A stretch of DNA of 64,000 bases, taken from an uncultured beta proteobacterium (GTDB lineage: Bacteria; Pseudomonadota; Gammaproteobacteria; Burkholderiales; Burkholderiaceae_B). How positions within the stretch are numbered: the first letter of the stretch is position 1; the number at the start of each line of letters is the position of its first letter. A program made the translations under genes and the position numbers. Below, in pieces: positions 50,350 to 59,218 of the stretch. Location of the stretch: positions 1 through 64,000 of the forward strand of contig CAITPF010000010.1 of NCBI GenBank assembly GCA_903894155.1, read 5' to 3'. Under the pieces are notes generated by a model. The model ran no database searches. It saw only the letters and a program-made list of their open reading frames with translations, and was not told where the DNA came from.

Positions 50350-51675
50350 ATGCCCGCCAAGAGTCCCAAGCCAGGTGATCTCGAGCCGATCGAAAAGGCC
50401 AGCCGCGACGAAATCGCCGCGCTCCAGCTTGAGCGCCTGAAGTGGTCGGTGCGCCACGCCTACGATAACGTGCCCCACTACCGCAAGTCGTTCGACGAGA
50501 AGGGCGTCCATCCTGACGATCTCAAGACCCTCGCTGATCTGGCGAAGTTTCCGTTCACCACAAAGACGGATCTGCGCGACAACTATCCGTTCGGGCTCTT
50601 TGCGGTGCCGCGCGAGAAAATCGCGCGCGTGCACGCCTCGTCGGGCACGACCGGCAAGCCGATCGTGGTCGGCTACACGCTCAAGGATATCGACAACTGG
50701 GCGAACCTCGTGGCGCGCTCGATCCGCGCCGCGGGTGGCCGCGCGGGCGATACCTGTCACATCGCGTATGGCTATGGCCTTTTCACGGGCGGGTTGGGTG
50801 CGCACTACGGTGCCGAGCGCCTGGGCTGTACGGTTGTGCCCATGTCGGGCGGCCAGACCGAGAAGCAAGTCCAGCTGATCCAGGATTTCAAGCCTGAGAT
50901 CATCATGGTGACGCCCTCATATTCCCTGGTCATCGCCGAAGAGTTCGAGCGCCTGGGCGTCGCGCCGCAGGATATCTCGCTCAAGATCGGCATCTTCGGC
51001 GCCGAGCCCTGGGGCCAGGGCATGCGCACCGAGATTGAGCGCAAGCTGGGCATCGACGCGATCGACATCTACGGCCTGACCGAAGTCATGGGCCCGGGCG
51101 TCGCGTGCGAGTGCATCGAATCCAAGGATGGCCCGGTCATCTGGGAGGATCACTTCTACCCCGAGATCATCAACCCGGAGACAGGCGAAGTCGTGGCCGA
51201 TGGCGAAAGCGGCGAGCTCGTCTTCACCTCGCTCACGAAGGAAGCCGCACCGGTGATCCGTTATCGCACGCGCGATCTCACGCGCCTGCTCGCGCCCACC
51301 TCGCGCAGCTTCCGTCGCATGGACCGCATCACCGGTCGCACCGACGACATGCTGATCGTGCGCGGCGTCAACGTGTTCCCCAGCGTCATCGAGGAGCAGA
51401 TCCTGCGCGACAAACGCCTCGGCGGCAACTACCAGATCCACCTGACCCGCGACGGGCACCTCGACAATGTCGAGGTGCTGTGCGAGTTGCAGCGCGAGTG
51501 CTCGGGCACGCTGTCCGACGCGACGGTGCGCGAGATCGCCAAAGAGTTGCAGCACCACATCAAGACCATTGCCGGCATCTCTACGAAGGTGACGGTCCTG
51601 GAGCATGAATCGATTCCACGCACGCTGACCGGCAAGGCCCGCCGCGTGATCGACGAACGTCCGAAGCAGATCTGA
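50350..51675 (+). CDS. paaK: Phenylacetate-CoA ligase PaaK
   Basis: A 441-residue AMP-forming ligase. The P-loop is ASSGTTGKPIVVGY (about residues 98-111), followed by IFGAEPWGQGMR, DIYGLTEVMGPGVA and RTDDMLIVRGVNVFPS before the C-terminal ACT-like domain with the lysine in LTGKARRV. It activates phenylacetate to phenylacetyl-CoA, the committed step, producing AMP and PPi. A GAGGAG element (50339-50344) precedes the start. PaaX would be relieved by its product. Confidence 0.95.
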   Translation: MPAKSPKPGDLEPIEKASRDEIAALQLERLKWSVRHAYDNVPHYRKSFDEKGVHPDDLKTLADLAKFPFTTKTDLRDNYPFGLFAVPREKIARVHASSGTTGKPIVVGYTLKDIDNWANLVARSIRAAGGRAGDTCHIAYGYGLFTGGLGAHYGAERLGCTVVPMSGGQTEKQVQLIQDFKPEIIMVTPSYSLVIAEEFERLGVAPQDISLKIGIFGAEPWGQGMRTEIERKLGIDAIDIYGLTEVMGPGVACECIESKDGPVIWEDHFYPEIINPETGEVVADGESGELVFTSLTKEAAPVIRYRTRDLTRLLAPTSRSFRRMDRITGRTDDMLIVRGVNVFPSVIEEQILRDKRLGGNYQIHLTRDGHLDNVEVLCELQRECSGTLSDATVREIAKELQHHIKTIAGISTKVTVLEHESIPRTLTGKARRVIDERPKQI

Positions 51676-51735
51676 CGACAGGCGCGGCGCAGGCAACGCG
51701 CCGCGATCCGTCAAGGCAGGGCAGTGCACCGCTCT

Positions 51736-51802
51736 GTTGATTGAATCGATCAGTTGATTGAACAAAGCTAGTGGTTGAACAAGTCAGGCGATTGAACAAA
51801 GT
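51736..51802 (+). repeat. Four phased direct repeats upstream of the livK-like gene
   Basis: Related units GTTGATTGAATC (51736), GTTGATTGAACAAAG (51753), GTGGTTGAACAAG (51771) and GCGATTGAACAAAG (51788) are spaced 17, 18 and 17 bp apart in the 151-bp gap between paaK and the receptor gene. They end about 25 bp before the ATG. They could be regulator sites or an mRNA leader element. Confidence 0.7.
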
Positions 51803-51826
51803 CAAACAACACAAGGAGATGCATTC

Positions 51827-52972
51827 ATGAACACGTTGGTGAAACAATTTGCCCTCGGTGCCACGCTGTCGCTCGCCGTCGCGTCCGCCTTCGCCGCCGA
51901 TCCCATCAAGATCGGCTCGGTCCTTTCCGTGACGGGCCCTGCCGGCTCGCTCGGCGATCCCGAACTCAAGACGATGCAGCTCTACGTCGACGAGATCAAC
52001 AAAAAGGGCGGCGTCATCGGCCGCCCGCTGCAGCTGATTTCCTACGACGACGGCAGTGACGCCTCCAAGGCCAATGGCTTCGCCAAGCGCCTGATCGAAG
52101 ACGACAAAGTCGACATCATCGTTGGCGGCACGACCACGGGCGCCACGATGTCGATGGTACCGCTGGTCGAAAAGGCGCAGATCCCGTTCATCTCGCTGGC
52201 AGGCGCGGTCGTCATCATCGAGCCGGTGAAAAAGTGGGTCTTCAAGACACCCCACACCGATCGCATGGCCGCCGAGCGCGTGCTCGACGACATGAAAAAG
52301 CGCGGCATCACCAAGGTGGCCCTGCTGTCCGAGACGAGCGGCTTTGGCCAGTCGGGCAAGAAGGAAGTCGAGGCCGTCCTCAGCAAGTACGGCGTCACGC
52401 TGGTCGCCAACGAAACCTACGGCCCCAAGGACACCGACGTCAGCCCGCAGCTGACCAAGATCAAGAACACCCCGGGAGTCCAGGCGGTGTTCGTCTTCGG
52501 CCTGGGCCAGGGCCCTGCGATCGTCACCAAGAACTACAAGCAACTGGGCATGACGCTGCCGCTGTACCAGTCGCACGGCGTGGCCTCGGGCGAGTACCTC
52601 AAGCTCGCCGGCCCCGCCGCCGAGGGCGTTCGCCTGCCGTCGCCCGCGCAGTCGATCCCGGGCAAGCTTGCCGACAGCGATCCGCAGAAGCCGGTCGTGG
52701 TCGGATATGACCAGGCCTATCGCGCCGCCTACAAGGAGGAAGCCTCGACGTTTGGCGGCTACGCCTACGACGGCCTGATGCTTGCCGTCGACGCAATCAA
52801 GCGCGCCGGCAGCACGGACAAGGCCAAGGTGCGCGATGCCATCGAAGCGACCAAGGGCTATGTTGGCTCGAGCGGCGTGTTCAACATGTCGCCCACGGAT
52901 CACATGGGCCTGGAGCTGTCTTCCTTCCGTCTGCTGGAAATCAAGAACGGCGACTGGACGATCGTTAACTGA
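51827..52972 (+). CDS. Branched-chain-type ABC receptor (LivK-like), probable aromatic-acid binder
   Basis: A 381-residue type I periplasmic binding protein. Signal peptide cleavage is expected near ASAFAADP (residue 24). The family start is IKIGSVLSVTGPAGSLGDPELKT-like, followed by the GGTTTGATMSMVPLVEK ligand-loop region. It lies inside the paa operon, between paaK and paaA, and is the obvious receptor for the divergent livHMGF importer. This suggests phenylacetate or a related aromatic acid as ligand. A strong AAGGAG precedes the ATG. Confidence 0.9.
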   Translation: MNTLVKQFALGATLSLAVASAFAADPIKIGSVLSVTGPAGSLGDPELKTMQLYVDEINKKGGVIGRPLQLISYDDGSDASKANGFAKRLIEDDKVDIIVGGTTTGATMSMVPLVEKAQIPFISLAGAVVIIEPVKKWVFKTPHTDRMAAERVLDDMKKRGITKVALLSETSGFGQSGKKEVEAVLSKYGVTLVANETYGPKDTDVSPQLTKIKNTPGVQAVFVFGLGQGPAIVTKNYKQLGMTLPLYQSHGVASGEYLKLAGPAAEGVRLPSPAQSIPGKLADSDPQKPVVVGYDQAYRAAYKEEASTFGGYAYDGLMLAVDAIKRAGSTDKAKVRDAIEATKGYVGSSGVFNMSPTDHMGLELSSFRLLEIKNGDWTIVN

Positions 52973-53032
52973 TCCCGGGCCTGAATGGAAATCCGGCCGG
53001 GAAGCCTCACCTTGAACAGGAACTAAACCATT

Positions 53033-54046
53033 ATGTATACGCAGTCTTTCAACGTACCGGATAGCCCCGGATTGAAGGCCGTGCCCGAGAAGGTGCCTGC
53101 CGAGAATCCCGAGTTGCTGGCCCGGTTTGACGCGCGCATCGAAGCCGATGGCAAGATCGAACCGCAGGACTGGATGCCCGAGGGCTATCGCAAGACGCTC
53201 GTGCGGCAGATCAGCCAGCACGCACACAGCGAAGTCGTCGGCATGCTGCCCGAAGGCAACTGGATCTCGCGCGCGCCGAGCCTCAAGCGCAAGGCCATCC
53301 TGATCGCCAAGGTGCAGGACGAGGGCGGCCACGGGCTCTACCTTTACAGCGCCGCGGAGACGCTGGGCGCGAGCCGCGATGAACTGCTCGACGCGCTGCA
53401 TGCCGGCCGCGCCAAGTACAGCTCGATCTTCAACTACCCCGCCCTGAACTGGGCGGATGTCGGCGTGATCGGCTGGCTCGTTGACGGCGCCGCGATCATG
53501 AACCAGATCCCGCTGTGTCGCTGCAGCTACGGCCCCTACGCCCGCGCGATGATCCGCGTGTGCAAGGAGGAATCCTTCCACCAGCGCCAGGGTTACGAAG
53601 CGCTCCTGGTGATGATGCGCGGCAGCGCCGGGCAGCGCGCCATGGTGCAGGATGCCGTCAACCGCTTCTGGTGGAAATGTCTGGCGATGTTCGGCCCCCC
53701 GGACAAAGACAGCGCGCACAGTGAGCAGGCCATGCGCTGGGGCATCAAGCGGATCTCCAACGACGATCTGCGCCAGAAGTTCATCGATGCCACGGTGCCG
53801 CAGGCCAACGTCCTGGGCGTCACGCTCCCCGATCCCGCGCTGAAGTGGAACGAAGAGCGTCAGCACTACGACCATGGCGAGATCGACTGGGACGAATTCT
53901 GGTCGACGGTCAACGGTAACGGCCCCTGCAACCGCGAGCGCCTGGCCACCCGCGTCAAGGCCCACAACGACGGGCAGTGGGTTCGCGACGCCGCGATCGC
54001 CTATTCCCTCAAACAGCAAGCCAAAGCAAACAAGGAGGCAGCATGA
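53033..54046 (+). CDS. paaA: Phenylacetyl-CoA epoxidase subunit PaaA (catalytic)
   Basis: A 337-residue diiron oxygenase subunit. Iron-binding ExxH motifs are in [14 protein letters not shown] and [13 protein letters not shown]. It inserts one oxygen of O2 into phenylacetyl-CoA to give the 1,2-epoxide. The layout and length match other PaaA proteins. It overlaps paaB by 4 bp (ATGA). The 5' end begins 60 bp after the receptor gene. Confidence 0.96.
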   Translation: MYTQSFNVPDSPGLKAVPEKVPAENPELLARFDARIEADGKIEPQDWMPEGYRKTLVRQISQHAHSEVVGMLPEGNWISRAPSLKRKAILIAKVQDEGGHGLYLYSAAETLGASRDELLDALHAGRAKYSSIFNYPALNWADVGVIGWLVDGAAIMNQIPLCRCSYGPYARAMIRVCKEESFHQRQGYEALLVMMRGSAGQRAMVQDAVNRFWWKCLAMFGPPDKDSAHSEQAMRWGIKRISNDDLRQKFIDATVPQANVLGVTLPDPALKWNEERQHYDHGEIDWDEFWSTVNGNGPCNRERLATRVKAHNDGQWVRDAAIAYSLKQQAKANKEAA

Positions 54047-54339
54047 GTACCCCCGCCCTCAAGGAATGGCCCCTCTGGGAAGTTTTCGTGCGCAGCAAGC
54101 AGGGCCTCGAGCACAAGCACTGTGGCAGCCTGCACGCCGCCGATGCGCCTCAGGCGCTGCAGATGGCGCGTGATGTTTATACGCGCCGCCAGGAAGGCGT
54201 GAGCATCTGGGTCGTGCCCTCCGCGAGCATTTCCGCGAGCGCCCCCGAAGACAAGGATGCGATGTTCGATCCGTCGGCTGACAAGATCTACCGTCATCCC
54301 ACCTTCTACGACATCCCGGACGAAGTGGGGCACATGTAA
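54043..54339 (+). CDS. paaB: Phenylacetyl-CoA epoxidase subunit PaaB
   Basis: A 98-residue PaaB with the family pattern [20 protein letters not shown] near the start and a bridging beta-sheet fold. It is a structural subunit that links PaaAC units in the epoxidase. It overlaps paaA by 4 bp and paaC by 1 bp, so expression is tightly coupled. Confidence 0.96.
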   Translation: MSTPALKEWPLWEVFVRSKQGLEHKHCGSLHAADAPQALQMARDVYTRRQEGVSIWVVPSASISASAPEDKDAMFDPSADKIYRHPTFYDIPDEVGHM

Positions 54340-55124
54340 TGGCAGCCCATGAACAATACCTTCTGCACCTGGCGGACAACGCGCTGATTCTGGGCCAGCG
54401 CAACGCCGAATGGTGCGGCCACGGCCCGGTTCTGGAAGAGGATCTGGCGCTGGCCAACAACAGCCTCGACCTGATCGGCCAGGCGCGCTTGCTCTACCAG
54501 CGCGTGGCGGCCTTGCGCAACGACGGCAAGACATCCGAAGACCTGCTGGCTTACTTTCGCAACGAGCCGGAGTTTCGCAACTACACGCTGGTCGAGATCG
54601 CCCACAGCACGGCGCTGACGCCCACCGCCGCGGGCGAGCGCGACTATGCCGTCACGATCACGCGCAATTTCCTGTTCAGCGCGCTGATGGTGCTGGTGTG
54701 GAACGCGCTCAAGTCCTCGACCGACCAGGAGCTTGCCGCGATCGCCGCGAAGTCGCTCAAGGAGGCGCAGTACCACTTGAGGCACTCGCGCGACTGGCTC
54801 GTCAAGTTCGGTGACGGCACGGAGGTTTCGCACGCCAGGGTGCAAGCTGCGCTGGATCACCTGATGCCTTACACCCAGGAGTTCTGGACACCTTGCCCCA
54901 TGGAAGCCGCAGCCGTTCGCACCGGTGCCGGTGTCGACAACACGACCCTGAAGGCCTCCTGGGATGCGATCGTCGACGGGGCCCTTGCCGAGGCGACGCT
55001 CAAGAGGCCCGCCGCGGGTGGCTATGTCACGACCGGAAAGCTCGGCGTGCATTCCGAGCACATGGGCTTCGTGCTGGCCGAGATGCAGTCGCTGGCGCGC
55101 GTGCACCCCGAAGCCGTCTGGTAA
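54339..55124 (+). CDS. paaC: Phenylacetyl-CoA epoxidase subunit PaaC
   Basis: A 261-residue ferritin-like structural partner of PaaA. The start LLHLADNALILGQRNAEWCGHGP and KSLKEAQYHLRHSRDWL are typical. It lacks a full functional diiron set in characterised homologues and stabilises PaaA. The ATG overlaps the paaB stop (TAATG). Length matches the family. Confidence 0.95.
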   Translation: MAAHEQYLLHLADNALILGQRNAEWCGHGPVLEEDLALANNSLDLIGQARLLYQRVAALRNDGKTSEDLLAYFRNEPEFRNYTLVEIAHSTALTPTAAGERDYAVTITRNFLFSALMVLVWNALKSSTDQELAAIAAKSLKEAQYHLRHSRDWLVKFGDGTEVSHARVQAALDHLMPYTQEFWTPCPMEAAAVRTGAGVDNTTLKASWDAIVDGALAEATLKRPAAGGYVTTGKLGVHSEHMGFVLAEMQSLARVHPEAVW

Positions 55125-55129
55125 ATCGT

Positions 55130-55696
55130 ATGCAGGCGACGACGCTTCCCGACGGGCCGATTGCCGAAAAGACGCCGGCAGACCTGCACCATGCGGTGTG
55201 GGCGCTGCTGGAGTCGGTGAAGGATCCCGAGATCCCGGTGGTTTCGCTGCGCGAAATGGGCATCCTGCGCGCGGTACGGGATGTGGGCGCCGGTGGCCTG
55301 GAGGTCGTCATTACGCCGACCTACAGCGGTTGCCCCGCCATGTCGCAGATGCACGACGACGTGGCCGATGCGCTCTCGGATGCCGGCATCCCGGCGCGCG
55401 TCGTGCTGCAGCTTGCCCCGGCCTGGTCGACCGACTGGATGACGCCTGAGGCCAACGCGAAACTTCGCGCCTACGGGATCGCGCCGCCTTCCGCCGTGCG
55501 CTGCGGCAGCGCAGTGGATGCGGTCGTCCAGTTCGCGACGCGCAAGGGCGTGGGCGGTGTTGCCGATGTCGTTGCCTGCCCGCGCTGCGGCTCCGAAAAC
55601 ACCACGGAAACCTCGCATTTCGGATCGACGGCGTGCAAGGCGCTTTACCGCTGCCTTGCCTGCATGGAGCCGTTCGATTATTTCAAACCTTACTGA
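55130..55696 (+). CDS. paaD: Phenylacetyl-CoA epoxidase assembly protein PaaD
   Basis: A 188-residue protein with an N-terminal DUF59/MIP18 domain (VKDPEIPVVSLREMGI, TPTYSGCPAM). A C-terminal zinc-ribbon-like part has the cysteines CPRCG and YRCLACMEPF. PaaD is needed for making or maturing the epoxidase, probably in iron or Fe-S handling of PaaE. It starts 5 bp after the paaC stop and lies 19 bp before paaE. Confidence 0.94.
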   Translation: MQATTLPDGPIAEKTPADLHHAVWALLESVKDPEIPVVSLREMGILRAVRDVGAGGLEVVITPTYSGCPAMSQMHDDVADALSDAGIPARVVLQLAPAWSTDWMTPEANAKLRAYGIAPPSAVRCGSAVDAVVQFATRKGVGGVADVVACPRCGSENTTETSHFGSTACKALYRCLACMEPFDYFKPY

Positions 55697-55715
55697 GCCA
55701 TCTGGCGACCCAAAC

Positions 55716-56819
55716 ATGTCAACCATTCCACGCTTTCACGATCTCAAGATTGCGCGCGTCAACCCGGAAGCCGCCGGCTCCGTGGCGATCGCGTTCGATA
55801 TCCCGCAAAGCCTCTGCGAAACGTTTGCGTTCGAGCCCGGCCAGTACCTGACGCTGCGCGCCAAGATCGACGGCCAGGACGTGCGCCGCAGCTACTCGAT
55901 CTGCAGCACGCGCGCGCGCCTGAAGAACCGCCGCGAGCTCGTGGTCGGCATACGACCCATGGAGGGCGGCGTGTTTTCCAACTGGGCCGCCCGGCAACTT
56001 AAGGCCGGCGATGAAATCTCGGTGATGCCACCGGCCGGCCGCTTCAGCATCAAACGCCCGCGCGCGTTGCATCGCGTCGGCTTTGCCGCCGGTTCGGGCA
56101 TCACGCCGATCCTGTCGATCATGGCGAGTTCGCTTGATGAGCAGCCCGAGACCAAGTTCACGCTCGTCTACGGCAATCGGAGCATGGCCAGCGTCATGTT
56201 CAACGAAGAGCTGCAGGATCTCAAGGATCGCTACCCGGGTCGCCTGACGCTGATTCACATCCTGTCGCGCCAGGCGCAGGAATCGGAGCTGCTGCAGGGG
56301 CGCATCGATGGCGACAAGGTCAAGGCCATCATCGACGCACTGCTGCCCGTGGGCAGCATGGATGAAGTGTTCGTCTGCGGCCCCGAGGCCATGATCGAAT
56401 CGACTCAGAAGGCGCTGCTCGACGCCGGCGTCAAGCAGGAGCGCATCCACACCGAGCGCTTCACCTCGCCGTCGCTCGAGCATCTCTCGGCGGTAGAGCG
56501 GCAGGCCGCCGTCGCGGGCCACAAGCATGAAGTCGTCGGCGATATCGAGGTTACCGTCGTGCTCGACGGCAAGTCACACGAAATCCACATGCGCGCCGAC
56601 GAGCACGTGCTCGACGCGGCGCTGGCCGCCGGCCTTGACCTGCCTTATTCCTGCAAGGGCGGAGTTTGCTCGACCTGCCGCGTCAAGGTGCTCGAGGGCA
56701 GCGTCGAGATGGACAAGAATTTCGGCCTCGAAGCCTGGGAGACCGACAAAGGGTTCGTGCTGTCGTGCCAGGCCCGTCCCACCTGCAACAAGCTCACGGT
56801 GAGCTTCGACGAGCGCTAG
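55716..56819 (+). CDS. paaE: Phenylacetyl-CoA epoxidase reductase PaaE
   Basis: A 367-residue reductase. The FAD-binding domain includes RRSYSICS, the NAD(P)H-binding domain GSGITPILSIMAS and VFVCGPEAMIES. A C-terminal plant-type [2Fe-2S] ferredoxin has CKGGVCSTCRVKV and a fourth Cys in LSCQARP. It passes electrons from NADPH to the PaaA diiron centre. It is the last recognised paa gene. A hairpin follows 31 bp after the stop. Confidence 0.96.
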   Translation: MSTIPRFHDLKIARVNPEAAGSVAIAFDIPQSLCETFAFEPGQYLTLRAKIDGQDVRRSYSICSTRARLKNRRELVVGIRPMEGGVFSNWAARQLKAGDEISVMPPAGRFSIKRPRALHRVGFAAGSGITPILSIMASSLDEQPETKFTLVYGNRSMASVMFNEELQDLKDRYPGRLTLIHILSRQAQESELLQGRIDGDKVKAIIDALLPVGSMDEVFVCGPEAMIESTQKALLDAGVKQERIHTERFTSPSLEHLSAVERQAAVAGHKHEVVGDIEVTVVLDGKSHEIHMRADEHVLDAALAAGLDLPYSCKGGVCSTCRVKVLEGSVEMDKNFGLEAWETDKGFVLSCQARPTCNKLTVSFDER

Positions 56820-56850
56820 TCGCCCACCGGGTCAGGACCGCCGGGCTGGC

Positions 56851-56866
56851 AGGCGCGCGAGCGCCT
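56851..56866 (+). terminator. Weak hairpin after paaE
   Basis: AGGCGC / GCGCCT stem with a 4-nt loop, 31 bp after the paaE stop and extendable imperfectly on both sides (GGCTGGC / TGCCGGCC). Only three T residues follow. It also lies 15 bp beyond the stop of the convergent minus-strand gene, so it could serve both. Confidence 0.4.
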
Positions 56867-56880
56867 TTGCCGGCCCGAAG

Positions 56881-57153
56881 TCATTTGGAGGGCTTGTTGA
56901 CCCCGGCGATCCACGCCACGAGCAGGATCCACACCACGGAGGATCCGCAGATCGCCGCCCAGCTGCTGTACATGGCAGTGGCGTCCTGCTGCGACCACTG
57001 GATGTGCTTGAACATGACTTCGCGGGTCGAGAGGAAATAAATCAGCAGGTTGACTGGCAGGCAATAAATGTTCTGGAGCAGTGCGCCCATGCCGGAGAGG
57101 CTGAGCACGCCTTCCGGCCCCAGGCCAAGCGTGAGGAGGTCGAGCGCTTTCAT
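56881..57153 (-). CDS. Small membrane protein of unknown function
   Basis: A 90-residue protein with two hydrophobic stretches, LLQNIYCLPVNLLIYFL (about 25-42) and WAAICGSSVVWILLVAWIAGV (about 65-85), so it probably has two membrane spans. I do not recognise the family. It converges on paaE. Function unknown. Confidence 0.6.
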   Translation of the reverse strand: MKALDLLTLGLGPEGVLSLSGMGALLQNIYCLPVNLLIYFLSTREVMFKHIQWSQQDATAMYSSWAAICGSSVVWILLVAWIAGVNKPSK

Positions 57154-57342
57154 GATGGTTGTCGTCTCCGGATGATCATCGGGCTGGGTGCCTTGCGCCG
57201 GCCCCGGTCGCGCATGCTGCGGCTAGCTGGCACACCATCATAATGAATTAATGCGTCGCGCTACAGGGAATTTCCGAAGGATCCCGATCGAGCGGCGCAT
57301 GATGTCCAAACCTGGATTTGTTTTCCCGGTAGCGATTCGAAC

Positions 57343-58080
57343 TTATTGATCCAGATCCACGCAATGGTGATCCTGAAGACGTTCGCCGGCAACGCCCTTC
57401 TCCAGGGTCCCGATTCCTGTCAATAGCAGGAAATTGTCCGGATCAAGATTGACCAGTCCCATCCCGGCAAAGGCGATATTGCCTTTCTCCTGATCGATTT
57501 TTTCGTTTGCCGTGACGAAGAGATTTTCCTTTTTCAGTTCGTTGAGCGTTAGCTTCTTGTAGAAGAAATGATAAGTGGCGATCTCCACAGCCGTTTCAGA
57601 CCACTGTCCGTTCAATTGATTGACCGGCAGGCTGGCAATGATTTTGCGCGCTTCGGACGACAGGCAGGAAATGTGGATGTGCAGCTGATCCTGGGTCCGC
57701 GCGTTAATTGCGTTCACGGCCAGGGAGATCATGTGCTCCTTGATGGGTCTGTTTAGCCGCTGCGTCATAAACCCCCTGGATTGCCATGCATGGTAAAAAT
57801 GGTTGGGTTCCGTGGCCTGTTGCAACCTGGCATCCTCAATACCAGTGACCTTGCCTGTCGGTATCAGCAAATATTGATACGGATCACTATTTGTCTTGTA
57901 GATCGCATAGTCATCATCGAGGTTCACCATGGCGCACGGGCCATACACATCGTCCGTTTTGTATGCAGGCACGCAGACCCCGCCAATTTCCTTCCATAAA
58001 AAATCGCGATCGGCTCGTGCAGCGTTGCTGTACATCAGGAGAAATAAAGAGCACAGAAAAAATTTGGCAATAAGTTTCAT
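57343..58080 (-). CDS. CDP-diacylglycerol pyrophosphatase-like protein
   Basis: A 245-residue exported protein. The signal peptide is MKLIAKFFLCSLFLLMYSNA with cleavage near RAD (residue 23). The HIT-like motif QLHIHISCLSSEARK near residues 139-153, together with the CVPAYKTDDVYGPCAMV and YQYLLIPTGKVTGIED segments, matches the CDP-diacylglycerol diphosphatase (Cdh) family. Those enzymes hydrolyse CDP-diacylglycerol to phosphatidate and CMP at the membrane. The start at 58080 gives the signal peptide. Codon use looks more AT-rich (many Lys, Asn, Ile) than its neighbours, which may point to transfer. The gene lies 53 bp after the SphA-like gene. Confidence 0.75.
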   Translation of the reverse strand: MKLIAKFFLCSLFLLMYSNAARADRDFLWKEIGGVCVPAYKTDDVYGPCAMVNLDDDYAIYKTNSDPYQYLLIPTGKVTGIEDARLQQATEPNHFYHAWQSRGFMTQRLNRPIKEHMISLAVNAINARTQDQLHIHISCLSSEARKIIASLPVNQLNGQWSETAVEIATYHFFYKKLTLNELKKENLFVTANEKIDQEKGNIAFAGMGLVNLDPDNFLLLTGIGTLEKGVAGERLQDHHCVDLDQ

Positions 58081-58133
58081 CGAATATTCCGCAAAGTCAT
58101 GAATCGGTACGGGGCACTCCCGGGGCATCTGAA

Positions 58134-59129
58134 TCACGGACCGCTCTGGCCCTGTTTGCGCTGTGGCGTCGTGGTACCCAGGGGGACGGTCAGCGCAAGA
58201 AAGATCGCGTAACCCTGCGTGCGGTTATCCGCCCAAAGTTCCTTGTAGGCCCGCAGGTTGAGTGAGGCCGACTGGCCGTTGACGTCAAAAAGATAGCTCA
58301 CCTGGGGCCCGAAGCCGCCGACCTGCGACAGGTAGGGCCCGACCAGGTTGCCGCTGCCGGTGTCGCCGGTCAACTGGTAATAGACGTACCCGGCGACGCC
58401 AGCCGCCCAGTGTTCTCCGATGACCTTGGATGCGCTCCAGTCCAGATGGGAGTCGACGCCGCTTTTGACGTTGGTCGCGGGGTTCAGGAAGTTGTAGGTC
58501 AGACCGGCGACCGCGGAGAACTCCAGCCCCGTCGACGCGTTGTAATACGTGTAGCCGCCGCCCCAGTCGAGCGCACCGTGGCCGATGCCCGGATTGGCAA
58601 GGCTTTCGGAGTTGTAGCGCCCCGTGGGGATATTGCCCGTCAGGTAGGTCATCCAGTTGTGGTTGCCGCTGTTCCACGCAATGCTTGCGAAGGGGCTGAG
58701 GTCGGTGCCGCCCCAAACGGATTCGCCTCGCCCGGTGTCGCTGCGGGTGGCCGATGTGCTTGTTTCGGTCGTGGTGCGCGCCTGGCCGGAGCCCCACGAG
58801 ACCGCAAGAAAGGGCGTGCCGCCCAGGATCGTGGTCTCGAACGCATATCCCGGCTGCACGTAGACGATCGGCGAAAACGATTTGGTGCCCGTCGTGATGG
58901 TCGAACCCTTTTGCGTCCTTTTCGATGAATCGGTGCTGCCGTTGTAGTAGTACGGGTTGACGGACAGCGTCCACCCCGGGGTGTCGGGGACGGCGGCCAT
59001 GCTGGCGAACTGTCCGGATTGCCAGAAGGGCGTGCCGCCTTCATCGGCTTGCGCAATGCCTGTCGACGCGATGGCCAGAAGCCCCGCCGTGATCGCCCGC
59101 CCCGCCGCGATGCGCGCCTTCAGTGGCAA
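58134..59129 (-). CDS. SphA/MetA-pathway-type outer-membrane beta-barrel protein
   Basis: A 331-residue protein. Signal peptide cleavage is expected near GIAQADEG (residue 27), and the body alternates like a beta-barrel, with Tyr/Trp/Gly-rich strands and an amphipathic C-terminal strand ending VPLG. It resembles the 'phenol degradation MetA pathway' / SphA family of outer-membrane proteins often found near aromatic or lipid degradation genes. I prefer the TTG start at 59129 because a GGGGAG lies 5 nt upstream and the signal peptide follows; upstream in-frame codons are not supported. It is divergent from the family-3 receptor. Confidence 0.7.
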   Translation of the reverse strand: MPLKARIAAGRAITAGLLAIASTGIAQADEGGTPFWQSGQFASMAAVPDTPGWTLSVNPYYYNGSTDSSKRTQKGSTITTGTKSFSPIVYVQPGYAFETTILGGTPFLAVSWGSGQARTTTETSTSATRSDTGRGESVWGGTDLSPFASIAWNSGNHNWMTYLTGNIPTGRYNSESLANPGIGHGALDWGGGYTYYNASTGLEFSAVAGLTYNFLNPATNVKSGVDSHLDWSASKVIGEHWAAGVAGYVYYQLTGDTGSGNLVGPYLSQVGGFGPQVSYLFDVNGQSASLNLRAYKELWADNRTQGYAIFLALTVPLGTTTPQRKQGQSGP

Positions 59130-59218
59130 TTTATCTCCCCCATGACAATAATCCCAAGGGCTATGATAATGCGCCACACGGTATCCTGCCGTCGCCTGGG
59201 CTCGCCGGGAGGCCAATG

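Noticed and set aside
51581-54019. 812-codon minus-strand frame across the receptor and paaA
   Set aside because: It spans two strongly supported genes and has shadow-type composition without domains.
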